DNA from: Ectobius pallidus
Taxonomy: Eukaryota > Arthropoda > Insecta > Blattodea > Ectobiidae
Reading direction: 5' to 3'
Assembly (NCBI GenBank): GCA_964059195.1
Contig: CAXKWD010000001.1
Coordinates: 122,117,392 to 122,181,391 of the forward strand
Length of the DNA stretch: 64,000 bases
Shown: positions 34,283 to 44,108 of the stretch, piece by piece
How positions within the stretch are numbered: position 1 is the stretch's first letter
How the letters are laid out: every line of letters starts with the position of its first letter
Made by a program: the position numbers and the translations under genes
The notes under the pieces: model-generated
What the model was told of the DNA's origin: nothing
Database searches by the model: none
What the model saw: the letters and a program-made list of their open reading frames with translations, nothing else

Positions 34283-36475
34283 ATGATGACGTTAAGGAAC
34301 GGAAAAGCCGTAATTTCAAATATGGAAACTGAGGAAATGAATAACAGTCAAGATGTGCTAACTAATAGTGAGGTAGATCAATTCCAAGGGAACGAAATTG
34401 TAGTAGGTAACCAGGAAATTAATAGTAATGAATCTGAAATACCATTAGATAATGAAAGCCTAGTAATTAATCAGGAGACTAGTGAGGAGAGGGAACCAGA
34501 AATTTCATTAGTTCAGGAAGATAGGCCTAGTGAAAATAAAATGTCAAACCAAGTAACGGGGATAGAAGGAGTGTCTGCTTTAATAGAGGCGATGATGGTA
34601 AAAATGGATAGGAATGCAGAAAAGATTGATAGGGATTTAAAAGACAGTAAAGAGGAAACTAGAAAGATAGGGGAAAAATTGGATAGGAGTACCAGTGAGA
34701 TGAGGTTAATGATTGACCAATTATCTGATAAATCAAAGAAAACTGAGGATAGGGTAAATAAACTCTCAGACGAATGTAAAGTAACAACTGTAAAATTAAC
34801 TAAAAAGATCGACCACGTGCAAAACAAAGTCGAAGAAAATAAGAAACAGTTGGAACAGAAAATAGAGCAGGATATAAGAACCCAGAATAAAAACTTGGAG
34901 GATAAATTAGTTCAAGCTTTGTCAGTGGAGATGGGGGTAATAAGTACTAATATTCAAGGGCAGGTTAATGACATTAAAACTGAACTAAACAAAATAGTTG
35001 CAGTACAGAATAATGTGACTAAAGAGGTTAATGATCATGCTGATAAACTAAATAGGATGAGTAATGACATTTCTTGTACCGGAATTCAGGCTAATGGTAG
35101 AGGGGTTTGTTCTCAATTAATTCAGTGTTCGAATGGGGAAAATAACCACCCACACGGGAGTCAAGATAGTGAACTGAGGACTCCGAGCATAAGCCTAGAA
35201 TCAGAAAATTCGCGAGGTGACCTAGGCCTACACGACAATGTTGTTATCCCAGTAACTGGTTATAATAATACCCATGTAAATAAAATCGCGGATTTAGATT
35301 GGCCTTTGCCTTATTATAATGATGAGAAAAATGCTAATCCTCATGAATTTATAAGAGAGCTAGAGACATACTTTAAAGTTAAAGGCATTCGTGAAGAATT
35401 TAAGATATTGGTTGTTCAGAGGTCGCTTGGAGGTAGTTGTAAAGACTGGATGCCAGTTGTGATGAGAGAGGGAACTGGGTACCAAGAATTCAAAAAGTTA
35501 TTTATGGATAAATATTGGAGCGATTCACGTCAGAGTGAAGCTAGGGCTGAACTCTATTCAGGGTATTATAATGAACAAGGGAAAATGTCGTGTACTGAAC
35601 ATTTTGTAAGACTCATAAAATTAGCCAAGTCGCTAAATATAGTTTCCGAAAAAGAGGTCATCCAAATTGCAATGAAACACTTCGGTCCAGATATTCATAA
35701 ATTGTTAACTGTGGCAAGACCACAAACTTATTCGCAGATGCTTAGCTTGTTAACGGAGTTTGAGGAGGGCGAGAGAGCCATAAAGAACTTCCATAGTTAT
35801 CAATGGCACAATAACACTCAAAATTATGGAGGAAATCAAGCACAGTACGCAGGCGCTAGCCGAAATAATGAGAATTATAATGACAGTAATGGTAGGCCTA
35901 CACAAGGTTATCAGGACGCAAGGGGGAATAATTATAATTACGGGAACGGAAGAAATCAGAATAATTATAATTACGGAAATGGAAGAAATCAGAATAATTA
36001 TAATTACGGAAATGGAAGAAATCAGAATAATTATAATTACGAGAATGGAAGAAATCAGAATAATTATAATTACGGAAACGGAAGAAATCAGAATAATTCT
36101 AATTACGGAAATGGAAGGAATGAGAGGGTAAATAATAATAGTTACAGAGAAAACCAAAATACTAATAATGGTTTACGTAACGCCAACAATAATCACACTG
36201 ATGACAGAAATAGGTCACGACCTCAAAGCGTGGGAATAAATCACATAGCTTTCCAGGAACAGGAGAGAGGCAATGTAGATCAAGTTTACCGATATGGACA
36301 GTTACAAGACGGTCGATACATTCCTCATCAAAATAACGGGACGGATAATTGTAGCCACGTGCCAGATTCACAACATAGATTAGATCCTAGTGTGAATGCA
36401 TTTCATCACTCTCAAGCCGACACAACAGGTGTAGGAAGTGACAGATGTCAGCCCGAGGCTTTAAACTCAGTATAG
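34283..36475 (+). CDS. Gypsy-like Gag polyprotein
   Basis: A 730-residue structural protein that should assemble the virus-like particle. It starts at ATG 34283 (MMTLRNGK, typical of insect gypsy-type Gag starts). Residues ~15-95 are acidic. Residues ~98-258 form a long heptad-rich coiled-coil region (KIDRDLKDSKEETRKIGEKL and following). Residues ~340-496 resemble a retrotransposon capsid: LPYYNDEKNANPHEFIRELE, YQEFKKLFMDKYW, AELYSGYYNEQGKMSCTEHF, then a segment ending LTEFEEGERA. Residues 549-614 are six NYNYGNGRNQN-type repeats. No CCHC zinc knuckle is present; the Asn/Gly/Arg-rich repeats may take over RNA binding. The frame ends 9 nt after a -1 slip site at 36460. Confidence 0.85.
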   Translation: MMTLRNGKAVISNMETEEMNNSQDVLTNSEVDQFQGNEIVVGNQEINSNESEIPLDNESLVINQETSEEREPEISLVQEDRPSENKMSNQVTGIEGVSALIEAMMVKMDRNAEKIDRDLKDSKEETRKIGEKLDRSTSEMRLMIDQLSDKSKKTEDRVNKLSDECKVTTVKLTKKIDHVQNKVEENKKQLEQKIEQDIRTQNKNLEDKLVQALSVEMGVISTNIQGQVNDIKTELNKIVAVQNNVTKEVNDHADKLNRMSNDISCTGIQANGRGVCSQLIQCSNGENNHPHGSQDSELRTPSISLESENSRGDLGLHDNVVIPVTGYNNTHVNKIADLDWPLPYYNDEKNANPHEFIRELETYFKVKGIREEFKILVVQRSLGGSCKDWMPVVMREGTGYQEFKKLFMDKYWSDSRQSEARAELYSGYYNEQGKMSCTEHFVRLIKLAKSLNIVSEKEVIQIAMKHFGPDIHKLLTVARPQTYSQMLSLLTEFEEGERAIKNFHSYQWHNNTQNYGGNQAQYAGASRNNENYNDSNGRPTQGYQDARGNNYNYGNGRNQNNYNYGNGRNQNNYNYGNGRNQNNYNYENGRNQNNYNYGNGRNQNNSNYGNGRNERVNNNSYRENQNTNNGLRNANNNHTDDRNRSRPQSVGINHIAFQEQERGNVDQVYRYGQLQDGRYIPHQNNGTDNCSHVPDSQHRLDPSVNAFHHSQADTTGVGSDRCQPEALNSV
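35927..36124 (+). repeat. 33-bp tandem repeat in gag, six units
   Basis: Six in-frame 33-bp units start at 35927, 35960, 35993, 36026, 36059 and 36092. Each encodes about N-N-Y-N-Y-G-N-G-R-N-Q. The first five units differ at very few positions; the last is more diverged (NSNYGNGRNER). The arrangement keeps the gag frame. Confidence 0.97.
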
Positions 36476-37215
36476 ATGCGATAGTGGGTCATATCTCATC
36501 TAACTCGTGCCCAGTGACCTCAGGGGACTCCCCACAAGTAAATAGAAATGACGTAAATATCGTAGAAGTGTCCGATGATTTGAATAAAAAGTCAAATCAA
36601 CAAATTTTATGTCCACCACAGGTTAAAGCATATATAGGAGATTTAAAGGTACCAGTTCTCGTAGATGAAAGTAAAAGTGCTGAAATTCCGGTTCCCCCGA
36701 CTCATGCAACAAATCATCATACATGCTCCGAACGGGAATTAGCTTTCCAAGACGAATGTTCTATTATTGAAAATTTATCAACTGTGCAATTAGATAATAA
36801 AGAGGAGTTTTCAATTATGCAGAATGTAGGCCTATCGAGCCCAAGCAATAATATTGAGAATCAGAATGGCGGAACTCCAGATCAGTATCAGAAACGCACG
36901 GAAATTGATGAATTTAATAATACATTTGTAGAGAAAGTATACGAAGCAGGAGCGAGTTATGAGGTAAACATGTGTGAGACAAATGTCCGTGAGCAGGGAA
37001 ATTATAGTGGGGAAAATGGAAAAGAAGGTACTGAAAAATTGCGAGAATCTGATATCTTGGGAATTTTAAGGAGTAAATTGGGCCGCATCACGCCTATTAG
37101 GGAACCACAAAAGAAACCTAAACATCACTACCACAAACATAAAAAGAAAAAGAAAAAGAAAAAGAGGGAAAAGAATCTGTCAGATGCAGTAGATAAAAGA
37201 ATGTCTCGTCTCTAG
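36445..37215 (+). pseudogene. Truncated pol: protease start fused to pre-GPF region
   Basis: This frame lies -1 to gag and is reached by frameshifting; the ATG at 36445 need not be used. Residues ~60-74 (VKAYIGDLKVPVLVD) match the strand before the active site of retroviral-type aspartic proteases. The residues after the Asp are E-S-K rather than [ST]-G-[ASN], so the catalytic triplet is lost. No reverse transcriptase, RNase H or integrase zinc/core motifs follow. The rest is acidic, then very basic (KKPKHHYHKHKKKKKKKKRE near the end), and may include the integrase linker. The frame stops at 37213-37215, just before the GPF remnant. Confidence 0.65.
36460..36466 (+). promoter_or_regulatory. 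-1 ribosomal frameshift slippery heptamer
   Basis: TTTAAAC lies in the exact X-XXY-YYZ register of gag: codons TTA (36461-36463) and AAC (36464-36466) are in the zero frame. Slipping back by one reads TTT AAA and enters the downstream pol-like frame, which is open to 37215. The gag stop follows at 36473. Downstream GGGTCA (36486) and TGACCT (36516) could pair (one G-U), and GGGGACTCCCC (about 36523-36533) could form another stem, so a stimulatory structure is possible but unproven. Confidence 0.8.
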
Positions 37216-37228
37216 TTAGGGTAATAGA

Positions 37229-37345
37229 GGACCGTTTATAGTGACTAACATTTTTAATGGTATTTGATATGAAGTGACTGATCCTAAAACTAATAAAGTA
37301 GTGGGACGGTACAATCTTTCCTTTGTGAGGCCATACAAAGAGTAA
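37229..37345 (+). pseudogene. Integrase GPY/F-module remnant
   Basis: Frame starting at 37229 reads GPFIVTNIFNGI, then a TGA, then YEVTDPKTNKVVGRYNLSFV and RPYKE before a TAA (about 37343-37345). The GPF start, the Y-E-V-x-D-P strand, the N-x-x-x-V-R-P-Y end and the position at the end of pol match the C-terminal GPY/F module of Ty3/gypsy integrases. It is out of frame with the preceding pol fragment and has an internal stop, so it is dead in this copy. Confidence 0.65.
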
Positions 37346-38099
37346 TCATTTAAAGAGGTGAAACAGCAGTGGAGTAGGCTCGGGTCATTTCACTAGAATT
37401 AAGGCACTGAAACTGAGGGTATTATTATTGTAAGTATACATGTCCGCGGAGCAAATATGTAGCGAAATGTAGGCTTTCAATATAACCTCTAAAAGTGTGA
37501 AATTCTCTGGACGTGCATAAAATATATCCTATGCCGATTATATTGTTGTTATTTAATTGTAATACGGACCTCGACACTTATATCCGTCGATCTTTTATTG
37601 TTGTTATCTCTTTTTAAATCTGGACGTTGTACCAAATATATCCGGTCACGCTTTTATCTAGGTTAGAATATATTTAATAGGTGTTTTCAAGTGTTTATAT
37701 TCATAGGGTAAATTAGGTTTTGTATTAATGTTTCATTATTACCTGATGAGGTGAGGTATCTGTGGTCACGATATAAGATAGCCTACCGTGTGCGAAGGGT
37801 GTAGTGTGTGAGAGAGTAAGGAAATATTGTAGTATGAGAAGGATGAATGAAACAGTTGTGCCAGGTATAGGAAATGTCATTCACTCATCAAAACAAATCG
37901 TAGTACTGTGAGAAGGGTGGAAAGTATTCCATGTTATAGAATACGAGTTAGCACAAAGGTCATCGTACTGGGATCCATAACAAACTCTGCTCACTTACGT
38001 CACACTAAGCACTTCATGTCAGGAGTAAAACAGAATTACTCCGTAAATTTGAAATTTTGAATACAAAACATAAATTTTCGTAGAATTCTCTTGGGCATG
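37346..38099 (+). other. 3' untranslated part of the LTR element
   Basis: No open frame. The bases just before the 3' LTR (AATTCTCTTGGGCA) are not a clear polypurine tract, which is unusual because plus-strand priming normally uses one adjacent to the 3' LTR. A purine-rich GAGAAGGGTGGAAAG occurs further up (about 37909-37923). Confidence 0.6.
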
Positions 38100-39327
38100 T
38101 GAGACGATTGCTATTTTGCAATTGAATTACTCCACCCATATAATTATAATGAACAAAATAAGTTTATTATATAAACTTATTAATTAGAATAATAACATAA
38201 ATATTAATCAATTATAGCTTTGCATTTCTAATAACATTATAGGAATAAGTTAAATTCACTAAAATTATCTGAACAAGTTACAGCAGAAAGGGAATAAGAA
38301 CATAATATTTGCAATATCATGTTCCGGCTGGACTTGTGTGAATATTGAAACGAGACAGATTTCCCGGAACGTAAGAATAGGCTTAAGAACTATACTAAAG
38401 GATCTCAGTGGGGTGTAGGAGACAGTCATTCATCACGAAACTCACTGCTATTGAACTAAAAACGTAGAGAAAGAAGAGCTTACTGGCTCTATTGAAATTT
38501 AAAGACTTAGTAAGTGGGAAAGTTCTTACTCTATGGCGCTTCGGGGAATCTAGCTTCATTTCTGGTTACTGACAGCGTGGGCAAGTACTGCCATCCACGT
38601 GTGTTAGCGTCTATGCTGGGTAAGGAGCATAGCCAATGAAATAAGGGTTTGTATCTGAAGATTCTGATACACAATGTAATTTGCTGTAAACATAGCTATT
38701 AGAGGCTAAAAGAAATACAAGGCGTATTGGACTTTGAACGATGAGAAGTGGGGACACGCAGGAATTGGTATCGACACTCTCTCGTCTACGCTCTAAGTGA
38801 GTGGAGGCGATCTTCTCAGCATCTAGCTTCCGACTTAATAGAAGTCGGGAAGCTATTAATATTCTTCGGTCAGTAAATGATTTAAGTATCATTTACTGCA
38901 GTATTATTTAAATCTACGAATATATTCAGGTTTGAGGTACGGCTTAATTACAGCTGAGTACCAACTTAAATTCAGTGTGTATCAAACTGTAAGTACCAGT
39001 GAATCAACGACTTTACAAGGCATTCTTGTGAATACGCGAGGTTAGGGAGAAAGACACCTTAATAGCGAAATCCACTCATCTGAAGTCGAAGTTCACATAC
39101 GACGAATATTCTATAAAAAGCCTATTAACTGTTCTGTAATTATATTAAAATAAACAACACTCATACCAGTTAACCAGGGAGTCTTAATTGCATAAGAATA
39201 TAAAGTAGACTGTTTCTAAGAGCTATAAATACCCAGATTGTGCCCCCGATGATACTGAAGATAACCTCTGCTCTGACTGTAGCGACACCGTGGCTGTAAT
39301 TGGTTTTGCAACCCGCGAACCGTTACA
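38100..39327 (+). repeat. 3' LTR
   Basis: Copy of the 5' LTR (offset 5,431), TGAGACG...CGTTACA. By eye I found no mismatch. The incidental 93-codon minus frame at 38611-38892 is identical to that at 33180-33461. It is followed by CACC, the right target copy. Confidence 0.93.
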
Positions 39328-39581
39328 CACCTAAACTACCGGTATCTAGTTTATGGACCAAATTTCTATCGCTAAAATAGTTATTTATGTTATTCTGAAT
39401 TGTAAGTAGTCAATAGATACATTAAAATAGTAGTAGTAGGAGTAACAGTATCTGTAGTACGAAAGGGAAGAGAATGACAGTGACATCTGGTGATATCGTG
39501 ATATCCTCAATAATTAATGTAACAGGCTATCACCTTTTTCCTTAAACTAATTAAAGTAAGTTCAGAATGTAAAAATGGAAC

Positions 39582-40302
39582 GGCGAAATTAAAAAAAACA
39601 GGTGGCCCTTAAGCTCCGCCCACTCGATATTCACATTTGCACGGACTGTGTGATGTATTTTGTTTCTTAGCGAAGAAGGATCACCAACTGTCCTTGTATA
39701 TTGTCGCAAGTGCCTTGTACCCACTGACCATGTATACTGTCGCAGGTGCCTTGTACCAATTACAATCTAGACCAATACAGGACACTTTGCGATATATCGG
39801 GGGACAATATTTTGAGCCCCATCTAGCGGCCCAACCTGCTACTACTGAATACAATTGCAGTATCTAGATACATATATGTTAAACAGTTTTTAATAGAAGA
39901 GCCGAAATAGCCAGACTCGGCATGTTATGTATAAGGGGTATCTACCTAATGGCTCAGAATAGCATATTACAGTTTATATATGTTTTGAATATATTAATTT
40001 TGCCCCAAGTTTCTAGGTTGTGCCACCAGGAGTGCTGCAAAATCTGTCCCCCATTTCTCTACCAGTAAGTGTCCGGTATTGTCTCTATAGTATTTGCTTG
40101 TACCCACCTCATTATATTTTCTGCTAGGTTTGTCAGCCTGTCACCAGTCGTCTAGCGATATGACGTCACACCTCACGAGTTCCTACAAAATACGGGGACA
40201 GAAGAATTCGCTAGATCGTTGTATAAAAGAAAGTGCACCATTTTGGGTGGGTTGGGCGGGATACCACCATCCCAAGGTGCGCCCTGTTTTTGGATTTTCC
40301 CG
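39582..40302. mobile_element. TIR element, family shared with 6458-6915
   Basis: The ends GGCGAAATT...AATTTTCCCG-like (39582; 40302) are inverted and the body shares several blocks, in order, with the copy at 6458-6915. ATGGAA(C) precedes the left end (39575-39581) and follows the right end (40303-40309), a probable 6-7 bp target duplication. This copy is longer (about 720 bp) because of extra central sequence. No transposase. Frames at 39637-39867 and 40094-40318 are incidental. Confidence 0.65.
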
Positions 40303-40309
40303 ATGGAAC

Positions 40310-42841
40310 TTTACATAGACGGGGAGAGTTTTGTTAAACAATGTTTACGATTCAAAATAACATAAAAATTAATAACATTAAGTTTATTATTATAAGAATT
40401 ACAATAAACAATAACAGGGCACTATAGCTATATTTATATGTAACTCTATGATCTGAAGATTGTTACTGCTATTATTTGTTCACCGGAAAATGTAAAACTG
40501 TAACTTAGTGTATTCTCGGGAGGATATTAAATATTTGAATAACAAATTAGTTTTTAAAAACTTAACATTACCTAATCTCTTTAAAAGTAAAGGAAAACAC
40601 ATTTGAACATACATACTATGAAAAGCTTCTATACATTAAATATGACCATATTATTTTAGTGAACGTACTGTAAGGCTTATAGCATTAGAAGAATTGCTTA
40701 GACGAAAATAGATTCCAAGCCTCTAATTGTATAATTCTTTCTTAAAATGTAGTTTAAATCTGTTAATGATTTAAAATTAGATTACGATAAAAAGTTGATA
40801 TGCCCATGACACGGCTTTGCAATATTGATCAGTGAGAATTTGTCTATTTTAATACCTAAAATGTTGAGCCTAGCTAAAACAATTTTGACCCTTTCGGGGC
40901 TAAATTTGTATTTGTATTTAAGTAATCGTCAAGTAGAATCATCAATGAGCTCTAAGCTTAGAATCGACGAGGAAAGTTTTAATAAGAGAGCTTTTTTCAA
41001 TGATTGACAATCGTAATAAAAGGAATTAAGAATCACTCTAAATTTATATTTTTGTTTTATACAATATTTTTAAGATTCAGAATTTATACATCAGTAACAG
41101 TGAAATGATTAAGATAATTCAAAAATAGGAATTAGATTGGTTGCATTTATTTTCTTAAGTTTCTTCCTTAGAAGTATCTTTGTTTATTTCTACCTATTAT
41201 TTATTTGTATATTTATGTATTTAGTCTTGCAGAATTAAGCCATATGGCAGGCTTTTATCCAGTTAATCATCACGATTATATGTAATACGACCAAACAATG
41301 AGTAGGCCTACAAAGAACAATAATTTTAACAATAATACCCTACAGTATTCGATAACTGTGCTGACCTAGAAAAGGTTCATACAGTTCAGACCTTTCTGAA
41401 CAGGCTCGAAAACCGAAAAGGTTCAGAAACACGGATTTAGATAATTAATAACTATAACATACTTTTTCATTTTAAATTAGTTGAAATTTCGTTCTGTAGA
41501 TTCGGGTTTTGAACGTGCAGAGTCATAAGGAAAGAGTATCTCGATAGCAGCTCCAGCCTTTGACCTCAACACTAAGTTAAGAATGTATCAATCTGAGAGC
41601 CTTTATCAAACACTATAACAATTTAAGTGATTACATGTAAATATTTTCGCCAGAGTGACTCCGAGTGGAATGCTGTGTGAGTGAGATTCAGTGTGGCGAG
41701 ATAATCTGGAACGTGAATCCAGATATCAGAAGCGTTTTAAAGTGGTGGGGCTCTGTCTAGTGTCACTGTAAAAGCCAGCATCTACAGGAATTCAAAAGAT
41801 AAAGCCACCATCATTCGAACCCACCAACGCTGCTGTAACAACTGTTAGACCGCGTAAACCTCTCCTGAAAATTCAGTTTTACAATGTTATTTGCATATCT
41901 TACCAGCAAATCCCGTCAGATAACTCACCAGTAATTAAGGTTTAGAACCATTCTTCATACCAACTGATTAAGTCAAAGTTAGATATGCAAAAATGTTTTG
42001 TAAATTTAACAGTTTTATCCTAACTGGATTTTATCATATTGAAGCCAGTTATATAAGTTAGTTTAAACTCTTTTACACTCCATTCTATCACAGAATGGGT
42101 TGCTTTGTTACAAGCTACGAAAGTTACTTGCCAGATTTCTCAGAAAATAATAATCTCATAACCGATCAATGAGGAACATGCAACAAATCAGGATTGTTAT
42201 TTTCATAAGGTTGTAGAAGAAGAAAATCATTTATTAGAAACATAAACGAAGCTGCTTGCCTCCTCGCAAGTTGCCATCGGACACAACTTACTAATTCCAT
42301 CTAACAAGACAATTAATTATGAAGTGCAAACAGTTTTACACTACTCTTCTAAACAGAAGCTCACAATTACTGTTTGGAGGAAAGATGGTGATTCAAGATG
42401 GATATTGAATCAAAATGATGCTTTCAGTAAGATGTTTGGTTTCTTTTTTGGTGATCCCTAGTTTTTGCAGTTGTACTCTATTATGTTAGTTAAATCAAAA
42501 GCTCTACGGCATAGAAATGTGGGGGAAAGCAATCCTGGAAATATTTTGACATGCTAAGGGCCTGATTATGTAAACGGGAAATGGTGTTCCTAGATACACA
42601 TATAATGAAGCGGCAAGATTTGAAATATGACAGTAGTATGGGTATCATTATTAGTAGAATTTAAAAGCATTTTAGATAGGCTTACATTTATGAGAGAGAT
42701 ATCGAGAATATAGTAAGAAAATGTTGTTTAATATTTTGTAGGTTGGCTGTACCGCTTTGTGCTCGCGCACGTCGACATGTTGTTCATTACTCTCCGCTTG
42801 TGGAATGACTCCACTGGATATTGCGCTGTTGCACATTGAAC
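40310..42841. other. No supported gene
   Basis: AT-rich DNA. The 60-codon frame at 40825-41007 has no recognised domain. One TAGGCCTA at 41303. Nothing else recognised. Confidence 0.5.
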
Positions 42842-43264
42842 ATGACTGCACCGCTCAGCGTTTGCATAAAAGAAGAACAGCTTGAGGTGATCCGTTTTAT
42901 GTCGTCTGAAGGTATACCAGGAGCCGAAATCCATAAGGATACTTTCCGCAAAATATGGAAGAATGTTTTACTACAGCGAAGCGTGTACAAATGGTTTGAA
43001 AAGTTCAAAAATGATAGTACAAGTGTGAAGGACGAGGAGAGAACAGGACACCCATCCACATCCACTAGTGACACCAACATTGAGCAAGTGCGTAAGACGA
43101 TTCAGATAATCCCACTTAAAGATGCCTCACCACATACCAAGAACTGAAGGGAGCGGTGCATACGTGGCTTGCTACTCAGCCGAAAAAAAAAAAACTTTTT
43201 CAGGAAGCTTGTGCAACCATGGATCAAGTGCATTGTGAAGCAAGGGGACTATGTTGAAAAATGA
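42842..43264 (+). pseudogene. Internally deleted mariner transposase
   Basis: From ATG 42842 the frame gives the mariner N-terminal DNA-binding region: KEEQLEVIRFMSSEGIPGAE, then RSVYKWFEKFKNDSTSVKDE, then GHPSTSTSD and NIEQVRKTI. That is the paired helix-turn-helix (HTH_48-type) part. The frame stops at 43145. Soon after, other frames read WLATQPK-like and finally VKQGDYVEK-stop (to 43264), the usual mariner C-terminus. The whole DDD catalytic core between them is missing. The deletion and frameshifts exclude activity, but the DNA-binding half could be translated. Upstream and downstream terminal repeats were not identified. Confidence 0.75.
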
Positions 43265-43430
43265 GGTAATTGAAAGTATGTGTTGTTGCAATAAAGTTAA
43301 AAAAGTGAGTCTTATTGACTTGCCGTCGCATGAATTAAGGTTCTTGCAGATAACTAGACTTGTGAAATAGAGTAAAGCTATAAACCATATTTAAACCACC
43401 AGGTTTTTAATAATAGGCCTATATGATTAA

Positions 43431-44108
43431 ACCTGGGATTTTAGGCTCTAGAAAAAATAGTTTTAATCACCTAAAATAGGCTTTTAAAACAAGTAAGTAG
43501 GCTTTTAAAAGAGAAAATAGGCACTTAAAATGCGTAAATAGACAGAAAATAGACTACAAAATACTACAATATGCTCTTAAACTGTAGCGTGATCTTTTTT
43601 ACTGTAAGAAACGTGGTATAGGCCTACCTATTCTTAACAGAAATAATTGCAAAATTAAGACAGAATTAAAAATACATTTATCAAAAACAGTTTTGATTTA
43701 GGCTATATGAAAACTTGACACAGTGTGTCCCTTCTTACTATACACCTGCTACTTGTTGTTTTGAGCTAATCCTCCCCCGTCATTTAGCATTCCTTTGGCG
43801 ACAATTGTTTGGGAAAATCAAGTTTCTATGAAAAACCCACCCTCTGCTGTTCTGCTCTTCATTCAGGGGTGTCCATTAAATGATTGTAAAAGTTACAAAA
43901 GTTGGATTTTATTTTAATTGTACAAAATAGGCATTTTAGGCACTAAATAGTAAAAATAGGCTCCAAAGGTACAAATAGGCATTTTAGGGCACTAAAAAAC
44001 TATAACTTTAACTATAACTATAACTTTATCATGAAATGTCAACATATTTTTAAAATTTCATGTTGTTTCGTAAGGAACAAAATAGGCATTTGCCTTAAAA
44101 TCCCAGGT
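43431..44108. mobile_element. TIR element rich in AAATAGGC motifs
   Basis: ACCTGGGATTTTA (43431-43443) is repeated in reverse complement at 44096-44108. Near the ends and inside, AAATAGGC/AAATAGGCAT and GGCACTAAA recur many times (for example 43485, 43926, 43956, 43973 and 44080). The 678-bp body has no transposase. I found no matching target duplication. The size and ends are compatible with a hAT-type MITE. Confidence 0.55.

Larger units (their letters stand above)
32669..39327 (+). mobile_element. Ty3/gypsy-like LTR retrotransposon, non-autonomous
   Basis: Two 1,228-bp LTRs (TG...CA) flank a 4.2-kb interior that encodes Gag, a stub of protease and the last part of integrase. CACC occurs just outside both ends (32665-32668 and 39328-39331), a 4-bp target duplication. 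The order gag / -1 frameshift / pol and the GPF module at the pol end indicate a Ty3/gypsy-type element. Most of pol (catalytic protease, reverse transcriptase, RNase H, integrase core) is missing, so mobility would need enzymes in trans. LTR identity implies recent insertion. Confidence 0.9.

Noticed and set aside
34513..34827. Minus-strand frame opposite gag
   Set aside because: Shadow of the gag coiled-coil region.
35927..36124. CRISPR-like array
   Set aside because: Units are contiguous with no spacers and keep the gag reading frame; the context is eukaryotic.
35750..36157. Isoleucine-rich frames over the gag repeats
   Set aside because: Other-frame readings of the 33-bp tandem array.
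42821..42841. Mariner frame start at 42821
   Set aside because: The codon is TTG; the ATG at 42842 fits the family's usual start better.
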